Source of the DNA: Halalkalicoccus subterraneus
GTDB taxonomy: Archaea; Halobacteriota; Halobacteria; Halobacteriales; Halalkalicoccaceae
NCBI RefSeq assembly: GCF_003697815.1
Contig: NZ_RDQG01000085.1
Span: 124,001-188,000, forward strand
Reading direction: 5' to 3'
Length of the DNA: 64,000 nucleotides
Shown: positions 26,052 to 35,695 of the stretch, piece after piece
How positions within the stretch are numbered: position 1 is the first letter of the stretch
Layout of the letters: every line of letters starts with the position of its first letter
Made by a program: the position numbers and the translations under genes
Notes under the pieces: model-generated
What the model was told of the DNA's origin: nothing
Database searches by the model: none
The model's input: the letters and a program-made list of their open reading frames with translations, nothing else

Positions 26052-26945
26052 TTAGTAAAACGGCTCGTAGGTCTCCGTAAACGAACCGCCGTCGTGCGTG
26101 ACATCGGCCAGCAGCGGGTTCTCGGGGGTCACTGCCACGTCGAACTCTAGTGTGGCCTGGACGCCGAGAAGGAGCGTCGCGGCGTCGAACAGCCGGTCGC
26201 TCTCGTCGCGATCTCCGCGGGCGGTTTCGACGAACGTCTCGATGAACGGGTCGTACATCCGGTCGAGTTCCTCCGCGGTGCCGTCGATTCGAGCGGTGCG
26301 GGTCGTCCCGCCGACGTCGAGCACCCCGAACGCCGGGTTCTCGGTCGGGCCGTCGAATCGGAGCGTCGCGCTCGATCCGTCGGCGAAGGTGACGGTCGTC
26401 GCCACACCGTGATCGACAGGGACGATTCGGGTCCAGTCCGCACCGCAGATCGTACGTGCGGTGTCGGTGATGTGAACGCCGTAGTAGAACGGATCGTTGT
26501 ACCCGGCGGCGAACAGGTCATGTGTCCCGTCGTCCCCACGCATGACTGCCAGAGAGGGATGATAGGGAACGGCCGACCCGCCGTAGAACGGCGTCCCGTT
26601 CCGTTCGACGGTGCGTCGCAGCGCTTCGACGTCGTCGATCGAACCGGCGATTGGTTTGTCGACGAACGTCGGGACGCCGGCCTCGAGGAACCGGACCGCG
26701 ATCGGGCGATGGCGATCCCAGTCGACCGTCAGTACCATCACCGCGTCGACGTGGTCGATCATCTCCTCGGGGCGATCGTATCTGCGTGCGCGATGGTCCC
26801 GGCAGAACGCCTCGGTGTACGCATCGGAGCGGACGTCGCCGCCGTCCCAGACCCCACGAACGGTCGTATCCGACCGGTCTGATAGCAGTTCGGCGAACTT
26901 CTCGGAATGGCTCGTATCGAGCCCGATGATGCCGACGTTGATCAT
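26052..26945 (-). CDS. Gfo/Idh/MocA family oxidoreductase with LDTSH loop
   Basis: A 297-residue member starting MINVGIIGLDTSHSEKFAEL, where the glycine-rich loop is replaced by LDTSHS. The lysine motif is FVDKPIAG near 93-100. GVHITDTARTICG near 160-172 is the C-terminal catalytic region. It lies 51 bases upstream of the DegT aminotransferase gene on the same strand, so the pair probably forms one operon that oxidises and transaminates the same molecule. I use ATG 26945 rather than a GTG nine bases upstream. Confidence 0.84.
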   Translation of the reverse strand: MINVGIIGLDTSHSEKFAELLSDRSDTTVRGVWDGGDVRSDAYTEAFCRDHRARRYDRPEEMIDHVDAVMVLTVDWDRHRPIAVRFLEAGVPTFVDKPIAGSIDDVEALRRTVERNGTPFYGGSAVPYHPSLAVMRGDDGTHDLFAAGYNDPFYYGVHITDTARTICGADWTRIVPVDHGVATTVTFADGSSATLRFDGPTENPAFGVLDVGGTTRTARIDGTAEELDRMYDPFIETFVETARGDRDESDRLFDAATLLLGVQATLEFDVAVTPENPLLADVTHDGGSFTETYEPFY

Positions 26946-27270
26946 GTAACCCACGAGCTACCTCGAGGAGGACTCGCTGTTCCTTCGATCTCCCTCTACC
27001 CCCTTAACGATGCCTATCGAACGTCTCCCCCGGCCTACGCCCACGCGAGCGTAGTCGGAACGCGATTCGAGGTTGATCAGCACTCGGACGCGATACGGGG
27101 ACTCGGATAGTTCTGACTCCCTTACTGAATACTTCCGTGGTATCGACTCCCACATGAGTTTTGTAATGCTAAACGATCTCGCTCCGAGATGCGAGACACA
27201 CCGAACCGAGCCGGATCCGAGGGGTACCATTTCCTATATTTTCCTTCAATAAAAATATAATATGGAACTA

Positions 27271-27288
27271 TGTAAACTCATGTTTACA
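27271..27288. promoter_or_regulatory. Operator-like dyad TGTAAAC-TCAT-GTTTACA
   Basis: Perfect seven-base arms around a four-base centre, placed about 15 bases after the AT-rich box AATAAAAATATAATATGG (27249-27264). It would overlap the start of a rightward transcript and could be a repressor site. The whole gap 26946-27499 otherwise holds no supported gene; a 73-codon frame at 27262-27483 has no recognisable features. If transcription starts here, the amidase mRNA has a leader of about 220 bases. Confidence 0.45.
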
Positions 27289-27499
27289 AATCGGTACGAG
27301 CTACAAATCCGTCGTCATTTACAGTCGTACAGACGTAAGAGCATGAGGGGAGTCGACGCACATCGTTTGGAGATACAAAACGCGACGAGGGCGACGCTAC
27401 TCGAGGGTCATCCTATCTCGATCGAGGCTCGATGGCGGCCCGTTCAATGCTTGATCGACCAGTATACTTTTCTCGCTGCATGAACCTCCTCAAACACTG

Positions 27500-28963
27500 A
27501 TGAGCAGTACCCCTCGGTACGCACCCGCGTCCGAACTGGCAGCACGGATACGGGACGGTGACGTCTCGCCGCTCGAGGTCGTCGACGCGTCTTTAGCACG
27601 TATTGACGACCGGAACGACGACGTGAACGCCTTCATCACGGTAGCGCCCGACCACGCCAGAGCGCAGGCTCGTGAGGCCGAGCGGGCGCTCGAACGTGGC
27701 AACGACGTCGGGCCGCTCCACGGCGTCCCGATCGCGCTCAAGGACCTGACCGGTTTTCGCGAGGGGATCCGCCACACGTTCGGCTGTCGGGCGTTCTCCG
27801 AGAACGTCGCCACACATACCGCCGCGTTCGTGCAGCGACTCGAAGAGGCCGGCGCGATCGTCGTCGGGAAGACCAACACGCCGGAGTTCGGTCACCGGCC
27901 AGTGACGGACAACCTGCTCGTCGGGCCGACGTCGACGCCGTTCGATCCGACACGCAACGCCGGCGGCTCCTCGGGCGGGAGCGCGGCCGCCGTGGCCGAT
28001 GGGATGGTCGCGATCGGCCAGGGAAGCGACGCCGCAGGCTCCGTTCGGATTCCGGCGGCGTGCTGTGGCGTTTACGGGCTGAAACCCTCGTTCGGTCGGA
28101 TTCCCAAACCGGCACGGCCGAACCCGTTCCAGTACCACTCCCCGTTCATCGATAAGGGCGTCCTGACGCGGTCGGTCGCCGACGCCGCGATCGCCCTCGA
28201 GGTCATGGCCGGCCCACACCCGCGCGATCCGTTCTCGCTCCCGGCGAGCGACTCGAACTACCGCAGAGCCCTCGACCGGCCGCTCGACGACTGGTCGATC
28301 GCCTACAGCCCCGATCTCGGTGCGTTCCCGGTCGCCGGAACCGTTCGCGAGCGGATCGAGAACGCTCTATCGGCGTTCGAACGGGAGGGTGCGACCGTCG
28401 ACCGCGTCGACGTCGATCTCGGCGCTCCGCTCGACGAACTCGCCGAGAAGACGCGCTTCGGGCTGATGCAGGCGTTCTCGGCCAAGATCGCGGATTCCAT
28501 CGAACGACGACACGGAATCGACTTCCTCGGTGATGCGGCCGACGACGTCCCGGCGTCGTTTCGCGACCGGATCGAGGCCGGGCGACGCTTCTCGCCGGTC
28601 GACATCGGACGGATGAATCAGGTTCGGACCGTGCTGTTCGACGGCATTCAGGACGTCTTCGACGACTACGACCTCCTCGTCACGCCGACGCTATCGAGAC
28701 CACCGCTTCGAAACGACTCGCTCGAAGACGTCGGCGTCGACGGGGAGCCGGTCGATCCGCGGGCGGGGTGGCTACTAACGTGGCCGATCAACATGACCGG
28801 CCATCCGGCCGCGTCGATCCCGGCGGCGTTCCTCGACGAGGGCCCCATCGGCATGCAGCTCGTCGGCCCGCGATTCGGCGACGAGGCGGTCCTCGCCGCG
28901 AGTGCGGCGTTCGAACGACGACGGCCATGGGCCGACGCCTACCGGACGAAACCCGACGCCTGA
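27500..28963 (+). CDS. Amidase signature family hydrolase
   Basis: A 487-residue cytoplasmic amidase. The Ser-cisSer-Lys triad is visible: Lys81 in PIALKDLTG, Ser157 in the GGSSGGS box (155-161), and the nucleophile Ser181 in GSDAAGSVRIPA. The C-terminal WPINMTGHPAASIPA and GPIGMQLVGPRF are standard for the family. Relatives include GatA, acylamidases and aryl amidases; lack of gatB/C neighbours argues against tRNA amidation. In this island it may cleave an N-acyl group or a carboxamide. It converges on the enolase-superfamily gene, whose stop is only six bases away. Confidence 0.92.
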   Translation: MSSTPRYAPASELAARIRDGDVSPLEVVDASLARIDDRNDDVNAFITVAPDHARAQAREAERALERGNDVGPLHGVPIALKDLTGFREGIRHTFGCRAFSENVATHTAAFVQRLEEAGAIVVGKTNTPEFGHRPVTDNLLVGPTSTPFDPTRNAGGSSGGSAAAVADGMVAIGQGSDAAGSVRIPAACCGVYGLKPSFGRIPKPARPNPFQYHSPFIDKGVLTRSVADAAIALEVMAGPHPRDPFSLPASDSNYRRALDRPLDDWSIAYSPDLGAFPVAGTVRERIENALSAFEREGATVDRVDVDLGAPLDELAEKTRFGLMQAFSAKIADSIERRHGIDFLGDAADDVPASFRDRIEAGRRFSPVDIGRMNQVRTVLFDGIQDVFDDYDLLVTPTLSRPPLRNDSLEDVGVDGEPVDPRAGWLLTWPINMTGHPAASIPAAFLDEGPIGMQLVGPRFGDEAVLAASAAFERRRPWADAYRTKPDA

Positions 28964-28969
28964 GCGATC

Positions 28970-30418
28970 CTAGGCGAGCATCGAGTCGACGTCCCACTCG
29001 TCGATCGGCGTGAATCGCGAGGGATCGAGATCGAAGTCCCGGCCGAACGGAGCGTCGATGACGCTCCCGAACCGGAACCGCCCGTCTTCGACGGCCATCG
29101 TGACGAAGCCGTCCTCGTGACGACGGTAGAGGTCGCCGTGGGCCTCGAGAACTCGGGTCTGGAGATCCTCCGGAAGGAAACTCAACCCGCGGTAGTAGTG
29201 GTGCCCGTTGCGCTCGATGTGGTCCAGCCCCATCGTCCCCATCACGGCGAGGTCCTGAAGCAGTTCGATCGGCCCGATCGTCGTCAGGTCCTCGCCGCTC
29301 ATGAGGTACTCGCCGCCGTCCTCCCGACGGCGCTTCTCGATCAGGCAGGCGTTGATCACGCCCTTGAAGACGCCCTTGCAGTTCTTGTGGCTCGTCCCCG
29401 CGTAGCCACACTCGAGGGCGCGCCCGGCGCTGTCGAGGTCGTCATCGGATTCGTCGATGATGATCGGCGGGCGTCCCTCCCAGTCGGTCAGCACGTCGCG
29501 GGTTTCGTCAGTTAGCGCCGCCGCCCGGGGAAGGGGCTGTTCGACGTACGCGACGTGATCGACGACCGGCGCGAGGGCGGAATTGGTCGCGTGGCGCTCC
29601 CACTGGTCCTTGAACGCACGGACGGTGTCGTACTGTTCGTTGGCGTCGAGCGTACACTGATAGGACTCGAGCGAACTCGCCTCGAGGACGGCACCAATCC
29701 GTGCGAGGCGATCCGCGTCGCGCTCCGCATCGGCCGAGAGCTTGATCTTGAAGTGGTCGATCCCCTGCTGTTCGACGTACGCCGAGAGCGCCTGCGGGAG
29801 GCCGTCGTCAAGACGGTCGGTCTCAGGTATCTCGTCGGGTTCGAGCGGATCCGAAAGGCCGACCGTGTGACGAACTGCGGCCTCGCGGGTCGGCTCGTCG
29901 GGCAGATCGGTCGCGAGGGAGACGCCGTCGAGTTCGTCGTAGATCCGGCCGGGTTCGACGCCCAATACGCCGCTACGGACCGCCTCGGCGAACGTGATTT
30001 CGTGATGGCGACAGAACGCGTCGATCACCGCCTGCTCGACCATGCTCACGCCGTAAGCCCACAGCAACGGCGGGTGTGACGTCCCGGCGGCCCACGCCCG
30101 CTGGCGCTCGAAGAGGTCGTACCAGAGGTCGAAGACGGTCGGCGACGGCTCCTGTCGCAGGGCGTTCTCGGTCGCAGCCCGAAAGACGTCGAGAAGGGCC
30201 GTCGTCGCCTCGGCGAGCGAGAGGTCGGGCTCCTTGAGGAACCACATCGGGGCCATTCCGACCATCGAGAGCCCGGTCGCCTCCTCGCCGTCGATCTCGA
30301 GGGTGAGTTCGAGGAAGTGGTGAGGTCCTTCGGTCGCGACGACGTTACCGAAGTAAAACGCCATTCGCTTGTCAAGATCACTCACGTACCGCTCCGCTCG
30401 CTTCACGCTGATTTCCAT
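28970..30418 (-). CDS. Enolase superfamily dehydratase (mandelate racemase/muconate lactonizing type), extended form
   Basis: A 482-residue protein, longer than the usual 370-420. Barrel residues can be placed: Lys224 and Lys226 in HFKIKL, metal ligands Asp258 (TLDANE), Glu293 (VEQPL) and Asp322 (IIDESDDD), and a later lysine in TSHKNCKGVFKG. This is the proton-abstraction set of sugar-acid dehydratases. It likely dehydrates an aldonate, aldarate or related acid to a 2-keto-3-deoxy acid, a step that would feed the DapA- or FAH-type enzymes. It is divergent from the alpha/beta hydrolase gene, with about 100 bases between starts. Confidence 0.84.
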   Translation of the reverse strand: MEISVKRAERYVSDLDKRMAFYFGNVVATEGPHHFLELTLEIDGEEATGLSMVGMAPMWFLKEPDLSLAEATTALLDVFRAATENALRQEPSPTVFDLWYDLFERQRAWAAGTSHPPLLWAYGVSMVEQAVIDAFCRHHEITFAEAVRSGVLGVEPGRIYDELDGVSLATDLPDEPTREAAVRHTVGLSDPLEPDEIPETDRLDDGLPQALSAYVEQQGIDHFKIKLSADAERDADRLARIGAVLEASSLESYQCTLDANEQYDTVRAFKDQWERHATNSALAPVVDHVAYVEQPLPRAAALTDETRDVLTDWEGRPPIIIDESDDDLDSAGRALECGYAGTSHKNCKGVFKGVINACLIEKRRREDGGEYLMSGEDLTTIGPIELLQDLAVMGTMGLDHIERNGHHYYRGLSFLPEDLQTRVLEAHGDLYRRHEDGFVTMAVEDGRFRFGSVIDAPFGRDFDLDPSRFTPIDEWDVDSMLA

Positions 30419-30521
30419 ATGATCAAGGCGGATGTCCGGCGAGATAAGTGTAGGTGGTCACTTCCGGCGGAGGCTCGGGGGTGCCACAACGTTGAAGACG
30501 GCAGTGACGAGAGGGTGGGTG

Positions 30522-32537
30522 ATGGACGGCTTTCGAGCGAACCTCGACGGGTACTACGACGTGGGCGATCAGCTCCCGCGACACCTCCGCGAACGGGCCG
30601 AAACGCGGTTCGAAGCCACACGGGAGCGAAAGGACGCGATCCGATCGGTGACCGATCACGAGCGCCGCGTCGAGCGCGTGCGAGCGGCGTTTCTGGACGC
30701 GCTGGGCGGGTTGCCCGACGAACGAACGCCGTTGTGTGCCGAGTGTACCGGAAGGGTGCGTCAGGAGGGGTATTCGGTCGAGAAGGTCGTCTACGAGAGC
30801 CTGCCGGGAATGCACGTGACGGGTAGCCTCTACCGGCCCGACGGCGACGGACCGTTTCCGGCCGTACTGTTCCTGTGCGGTCACGCCGCGACCGGCAAAG
30901 CGAGTCCGGCCTACCAGCGGGCCTGTATCGAACTCGCTCGAAACGGCTTCGTCGCGTTCGCGATCGATCCGATCGGACAGGGCGAGCGCATCCAGAGCTA
31001 CGACCCCGAAACGGGCGAGATCGCCCGGATGAACCTCCGTGAACACACGTATCTCGGCCAGCAGTGTCAGGTCGCCGGGTCGAACCTCGCGCGATACTTC
31101 GTCTGGGACATGGTGCGCGCGCTCGACTACCTCGAAGGGCGCTCGGACGTCGACGAGGACCGACTCGGCGCGACCGGAAACTCGGGCGGCGGCATGCAGA
31201 CGGGCTTTCTGCTGCTCGCCGACGACCGACTCGACGCGGCGGTTCCGTGTTGTTTCGTCACGTCCCGGGAGGAGTACATGAAGACCGGGCAGGCCCAGGA
31301 CGGCGAGCAGATCCTCTTCGGAGCCATCGAACGGGGGATCGACTACGACGACTTCATCGCCGCGTTCGCGCCGAAACCCGTGCTGATCGGCTCCGCGCAG
31401 TCGGACTTCCTCTGTATCGAGGGGAGCCGAAAGACGCTCCGACGAGCGCGTGACGTGTACGAACTCTACGACCGCCCCGAGAACGTGGACCTCGCGGTCG
31501 CCGACGACACGCACGGCCTCTCGGCACCACTTCGAGAGGCGATGATCAACTGGTTTCGCAAGCACCTCCGTGGTGTGGCCCCGACGTTCGAGACGGAGGA
31601 GCCACCCGTCGAGGACGAGGCGACGCTCCTGTGTACCGAAGTCGGGCAGGTCCACGGCGAGTACGAGGACGAGACTCACGTCGTCGAGTGCAACCGCGAG
31701 TTCGTTCACGAGCGCTATGATAACGCCGGGAGCGCACCCGCAGTCGACGACCGCGACGCGTACGCGGAATCGATCCGCGAGACCGTCATCGAGCGGTTCG
31801 GCCTCGCGAGACCGGCCTCCGAACCCCATCCGCGCCGCATCGAGGCGGAGATCGACGAGGTGGCCGGCGTTCGCTGGGAGAAGGTCTTCTTCTACGCCGA
31901 ACCCGACGTGCTCGTCGCCGGCATCGTCGCCGTCGCTCTCGAACCGCCCGAGCGAACCGTCCCGACGCTCGTCCTGTCGGATCACGGTACCGAGGAGTTC
32001 GAGGCTTTTGAGGAACGGATCGCGGCCCACGCCCGCGAGCGGGGGATCGCGATGGCGTTCGATCCTCGCGGCGTCGGTGCCGTCCGGTCACGGGCCGTGA
32101 ACACGCTGCTGGCCAACGGCGGCGAGTACTTCGACTACCACGGGACGGAGTACAAACTGACGAGCGACGCGCTCATGTTAGGGACCTCGCTGTTCGGGAT
32201 GCGCGTGTTCGACGTCCTCCGCGCACGCACGTACCTCGAACGACGCGTTCAGGATCACGATGACCTCGACCGTGTGGACGGCTATGCGCTCGACGGGACC
32301 GGTGTCGGTTCGCTGCACGCGCTCGTCGCCGCGGCGGCCGACCCGCAGTTTCGCCGGATCCACGCCGCGGACGTCCCGGCGGGGTTCTACGAGATCGCCA
32401 CCGCAACCGAATACGAGATCGACTTTCGCCTCGTTGTCCACGGTATCGTCGGAGAGTGCGACGTGCCACAGCTCCTGCCGGCACTCGAAGAGCGCGACCT
32501 GACCTGGGAACGGACGGACCCGAGTCGATTTCGGTAG
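30522..32537 (+). CDS. Large alpha/beta hydrolase (acetyl-xylan-esterase-like) with second hydrolase-fold domain
   Basis: A 671-residue cytoplasmic protein. The first domain has FLCGHAATGKASPAYQ near the oxyanion position, the nucleophile in GATGNSGGGMQT (Gly-Asn-Ser-Gly-Gly, near residue 224), and DDTHGLSAPL with a candidate Asp/His. The second half (VLSDHGTEEFEAFEERI to AMAFDPRGVGAVRSRA) looks like another alpha/beta hydrolase core with a degenerate nucleophile region DGTGVGSLHAL. Similar proteins are annotated as acetyl xylan esterases or prolyl-oligopeptidase relatives. Start ATG 30522 follows GAGGGTGGGTG; longer frames lack support. Probably removes an ester from the imported compound. 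Confidence 0.78.
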   Translation: MDGFRANLDGYYDVGDQLPRHLRERAETRFEATRERKDAIRSVTDHERRVERVRAAFLDALGGLPDERTPLCAECTGRVRQEGYSVEKVVYESLPGMHVTGSLYRPDGDGPFPAVLFLCGHAATGKASPAYQRACIELARNGFVAFAIDPIGQGERIQSYDPETGEIARMNLREHTYLGQQCQVAGSNLARYFVWDMVRALDYLEGRSDVDEDRLGATGNSGGGMQTGFLLLADDRLDAAVPCCFVTSREEYMKTGQAQDGEQILFGAIERGIDYDDFIAAFAPKPVLIGSAQSDFLCIEGSRKTLRRARDVYELYDRPENVDLAVADDTHGLSAPLREAMINWFRKHLRGVAPTFETEEPPVEDEATLLCTEVGQVHGEYEDETHVVECNREFVHERYDNAGSAPAVDDRDAYAESIRETVIERFGLARPASEPHPRRIEAEIDEVAGVRWEKVFFYAEPDVLVAGIVAVALEPPERTVPTLVLSDHGTEEFEAFEERIAAHARERGIAMAFDPRGVGAVRSRAVNTLLANGGEYFDYHGTEYKLTSDALMLGTSLFGMRVFDVLRARTYLERRVQDHDDLDRVDGYALDGTGVGSLHALVAAAADPQFRRIHAADVPAGFYEIATATEYEIDFRLVVHGIVGECDVPQLLPALEERDLTWERTDPSRFR

Positions 32538-32662
32538 GCTGATCCCCGGACTGCAACCGTCGTGTACCGAGGTACGTAGTTTGCGACCCGTAGGCCATTT
32601 TTTGCATTATTATAATCTACGAAACCAGTCGTATTTTTCATGCCGGGGGTCGATGGGGGTGT

Positions 32663-33982
32663 ATGAGCGAAACCGATACTTCGACCGAATGGCTCGCCGG
32701 GACTGCGAGGGCGGACATCACGCCGTCCGAACCGATGCGGATGGCGGGCTACGGGGCCCGCGAGGAGCCCGCCGAAGGGACGTTAGAGCCGTTGCATGCG
32801 AAGGCCATCGCCCTCGAAGACGAGCGAGGAACGCGGTTCGTCGCCGTCGGCGTCGAGGTGCTCGCGATCTCGCGACCGCTGCATGCGGAGGTCGTGGCCG
32901 CCTGTGCGGACCGCTACGACCTCCCCGCATCGCATCTCCTGTTGAACGCTTCACACACCCACTGTGGCCCGGTGTACCGGGAGCGAAAGACCGAGGTGTT
33001 CTCCCTGAACGACGAGGAGCGCACCCGGGCCCGTGAGTATCGGTCGTTCCTCGTCGAAACGCTCGTCGAGGTCATCGGCGAAGCCCTCGGGGACCTCGCT
33101 CCTACGTCGCTCGCGTACAGCCACGCTCGCTGCGGAATCGCGATGAACCGGCGTCTTCCCCTGGAGGAGGGGATCGGCTTCCAGCCGCATCCGGACGGTC
33201 CGGTCGATCACGACGTGCCCGTCCTCGCCGTCGAATCGCCGGACGGCGAGACGCTTCGAGGCATTCTCTTCGGTTACGCGTGTCACCCGACGAGCCTGTT
33301 CATCCGCGAGTGGAGCGGCGACTGGGCGGGATACGCCATGAACCATCTCGAGGAGGTGTACCCCGAGGCGACTGCCGTTTTCATTCAGGGCTGTGGCGGC
33401 GATCAGAAGGCCTACCCCCAGCGCGATCTCGAACTCACGAAACACTACGGGACGTCGCTCGCGACGGCGGTTCGCGGTGCGCTCGTCGCAAAGCGCCGGA
33501 CGGTTCACGGCCCGCTTCGCTGCGTGAAGGCGGAGGTCGACCTCGAGTTCGAGGAACCGCCGTCCCGGGCTGAACTCGAGGAACAACTGGAGTCCGAGGA
33601 GCGCTACGAGCGCCGCCACGCCGAGCACCTGTTGGGGGAACTCGACGAGCACGGCGAACTGCCGCGCACGCACCCCTATCCGATCCAGGCGATCGGGTTC
33701 GGCGACGATCTGACGATGGTGGCGTTGACGGGCGAGGTGCTCGTCGGCTACTCGCTGAAACTCAAAGAACGGCTGTCCGGGCCACTATGGGTCGCCGGCT
33801 ACTCGAACAACTACATGACGTACATCCCGACGGTCGAGGACCTCTACGCCGGCGGCTACGAATCGGATCGGTTCGTCCACCTCACCGAACTGCCCGCGAA
33901 GTTCGACCACAGCGTCGAGGATCGGGTCCTCTCGACGGCGACGGCGCTGGCTCGCCGCGTCGGCCCGCCGGACGAACGCTAA
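32663..33982 (+). CDS. Neutral/alkaline ceramidase N-terminal-domain protein
   Basis: A 439-residue protein matching the catalytic N-terminal domain of neutral ceramidases. TARADITPSEPMRMAGYG at the start, then LLLNASHTHCGPV with two zinc-type His, and GYACHPTSLF and FIQGCGGDQKAYP carrying further active-site positions. It lacks the C-terminal immunoglobulin-like domain of true ceramidases and has no signal peptide. Archaea lack ceramides, so a different N-acyl or amide substrate is likely; in this island an N-acyl amino-sugar or alditol is conceivable. It follows the alpha/beta hydrolase gene by 125 bases, with its own AT-rich upstream block. Confidence 0.85.
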   Translation: MSETDTSTEWLAGTARADITPSEPMRMAGYGAREEPAEGTLEPLHAKAIALEDERGTRFVAVGVEVLAISRPLHAEVVAACADRYDLPASHLLLNASHTHCGPVYRERKTEVFSLNDEERTRAREYRSFLVETLVEVIGEALGDLAPTSLAYSHARCGIAMNRRLPLEEGIGFQPHPDGPVDHDVPVLAVESPDGETLRGILFGYACHPTSLFIREWSGDWAGYAMNHLEEVYPEATAVFIQGCGGDQKAYPQRDLELTKHYGTSLATAVRGALVAKRRTVHGPLRCVKAEVDLEFEEPPSRAELEEQLESEERYERRHAEHLLGELDEHGELPRTHPYPIQAIGFGDDLTMVALTGEVLVGYSLKLKERLSGPLWVAGYSNNYMTYIPTVEDLYAGGYESDRFVHLTELPAKFDHSVEDRVLSTATALARRVGPPDER

Positions 33983-34090
33983 CGGTGGGTTCGCGTTCAG
34001 ATCGGTTCCGGCGCCCGTGGTCACTACGATTCCATCGAAGTCCGGGCGGATCCCTTGGGCGTGCCCGAAGGGGCCTCGTTCGCGACCTCG

Positions 34091-35695
34091 TCACCACCAG
34101 TCGTTCTGGTAGGTCTCCAAGTCCGTGACGCCGCCGTCATGAAGGTCGTCGACGGCGTGGAACTCCGAGAGGCGCACCCGAAGGCCGTCGATCGGGCCCT
34201 GAACGATCGTATCCGTGTTCCAGACCTTACAGCCGTGGATCCGGACGTTCGAGAGCGCGCCCACCGAGGGCTGGTCGCCCTCCGGCGTGTGCTCGATGAA
34301 CGCGCGCGGTTCGTCGCCGTCCGCGACGTCGAACGCACAGTCGCTGAAGTCGATGTACCGGACCGACGACGTCTCCGAAAGGATCCGACACTCGACGAAC
34401 GTATCGAGACCCCGTGCAGTGCAGTCGCTGAAACTGACGTTCTCGATCAGGTCGTCGCCCCACGTCCAGAGGACGACTGCCGCCGGGATCCGTTCGTCGT
34501 GGTCGGGGTAGCGCGGCCCCATTGTACACGAGTCGACGCGGCCGTTCCGGATCTCGCCGGTGAACGCCGAGAACGCGATCGTATCGACGTCACAATCGGA
34601 GATGCGAAAGCCGTCGACCTCCTGGAGAATGCCGATGCGCCGAACCGAACAGCCGTGAACGGCGACGTCGGTGATGCCGCCGCGGACGCCGTGGATCGCC
34701 AGGTGTTCGTCCATTCGGCAGTCGATGAAGTTCAGGTTGTGGCCGCCGGTTCCCCCCTCGCCGATGCTCGGGGCCGCCTGGATGCCCGGGCCGTTCACGT
34801 TGTCGTAGGTCGAACAGCGGACGACGTCGACGTGTCTGCAGGTACCGCGAAGGGTGATGCCGTCGTAGCCGGTGTTGCGGGCGAGGCAGTCGACCATCTT
34901 CGAGCGCGTACAGTCGGTGAAGACCATCCCGTAGCGCCAGTCGACGTTCTCGACGGTGATCGAGTCGAACAGCGCGTTGTCGACGGTGTGAAGCCAGACC
35001 GGGCCCCACCGAATGTCGTCCTGGGAACTGTCGACGCCTTCGAAGTCGATGTGACCGCCGCGAACCGTGATGTCGTGATTGCCGTTCTCGTGGTCGTCGT
35101 TCGTGATGAGTGCGGCGCCGCCGTGGAATACCTCGGTGTCCGACTCGTTCATCGTGGACGTGATCGTGACGCCGTCGAGGATTTCGAGCGTGAACTCGCT
35201 GGGAAGGTAGACCGTTCGATTCCACTCTCCCTCGTCGCCGTAGACGACGACCTTGTTGTGGCCCTCGGCGTCGGCTTCATCGACGGCGCGTTGTACCGCA
35301 GCGGCACCGTCCGCGACTTCGACGTAGCGGACGTTGGTGATCACGTCATCGTCCGCGGCGTTCAGGACGCCGTTCTCGATGGAGAGGTTCTCGCCCGAGA
35401 AATCGACGATCGGTTCCGAGCCGCCCATCTCGATAGCACCCAGATCGTGCAGAGCGTGTCCTTGGGCGTCGACGTCCCGATTCCACGGGTGCGATCGGGA
35501 GTTCTGTCCGGTATCAGCGGTCCCAGTGCCGGTCAGAAACCCCATACCGGCGATTCCAGCGGCCGCCATCACCGCCCGTCGGCCGAGTGGCGCCGCAGGT
35601 GGTGATCCGGTCGGCGTCTCGTCTGTTAGCTGTTCGTCCCTGGTTCTGGACGACTCGTCCGACTCGGACGAGTCGCCGTCTCGACTACTGGTCAT
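34091..35695 (-). CDS. Exported right-handed parallel beta-helix protein (Tat signal)
   Basis: A 534-residue protein. A polar leader of about 45 residues rich in Ser, Asp and Glu precedes a twin-arginine signal (GRRAVMAAAGIAGMGFL). The rest consists of short repeats such as VENVDWRYGMVFTDC, DGITLRGTCRHVDVVRC and NGRVDSCTMG, typical of pectate-lyase/polygalacturonase-like beta-helices (PbH1 repeats). It probably acts outside the cell as a polysaccharide lyase, hydrolase or binding protein. It is the only obvious extracellular degradative candidate in the island. Start at ATG 35695; the longer frame begins with TTG. Confidence 0.8.
   Translation of the reverse strand: MTSSRDGDSSESDESSRTRDEQLTDETPTGSPPAAPLGRRAVMAAAGIAGMGFLTGTGTADTGQNSRSHPWNRDVDAQGHALHDLGAIEMGGSEPIVDFSGENLSIENGVLNAADDDVITNVRYVEVADGAAAVQRAVDEADAEGHNKVVVYGDEGEWNRTVYLPSEFTLEILDGVTITSTMNESDTEVFHGGAALITNDDHENGNHDITVRGGHIDFEGVDSSQDDIRWGPVWLHTVDNALFDSITVENVDWRYGMVFTDCTRSKMVDCLARNTGYDGITLRGTCRHVDVVRCSTYDNVNGPGIQAAPSIGEGGTGGHNLNFIDCRMDEHLAIHGVRGGITDVAVHGCSVRRIGILQEVDGFRISDCDVDTIAFSAFTGEIRNGRVDSCTMGPRYPDHDERIPAAVVLWTWGDDLIENVSFSDCTARGLDTFVECRILSETSSVRYIDFSDCAFDVADGDEPRAFIEHTPEGDQPSVGALSNVRIHGCKVWNTDTIVQGPIDGLRVRLSEFHAVDDLHDGGVTDLETYQNDWW

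Noticed and set aside
27262-27483. 73-codon frame upstream of the amidase
   Set aside because: Its start lies inside the AT-rich promoter block and the sequence has no recognisable features or coding bias.
30423-32030. 535-codon minus-strand frame under the alpha/beta hydrolase
   Set aside because: No domain or motif, and the plus-strand protein carries a GNSGG nucleophile motif. Antisense open frames are common in GC-rich haloarchaeal DNA.
34055-35605. 516-codon plus-strand frame across the beta-helix gene
   Set aside because: Sequence is Val/Asp/Arg-rich without recognisable features; the minus strand encodes a Tat signal and beta-helix repeats.
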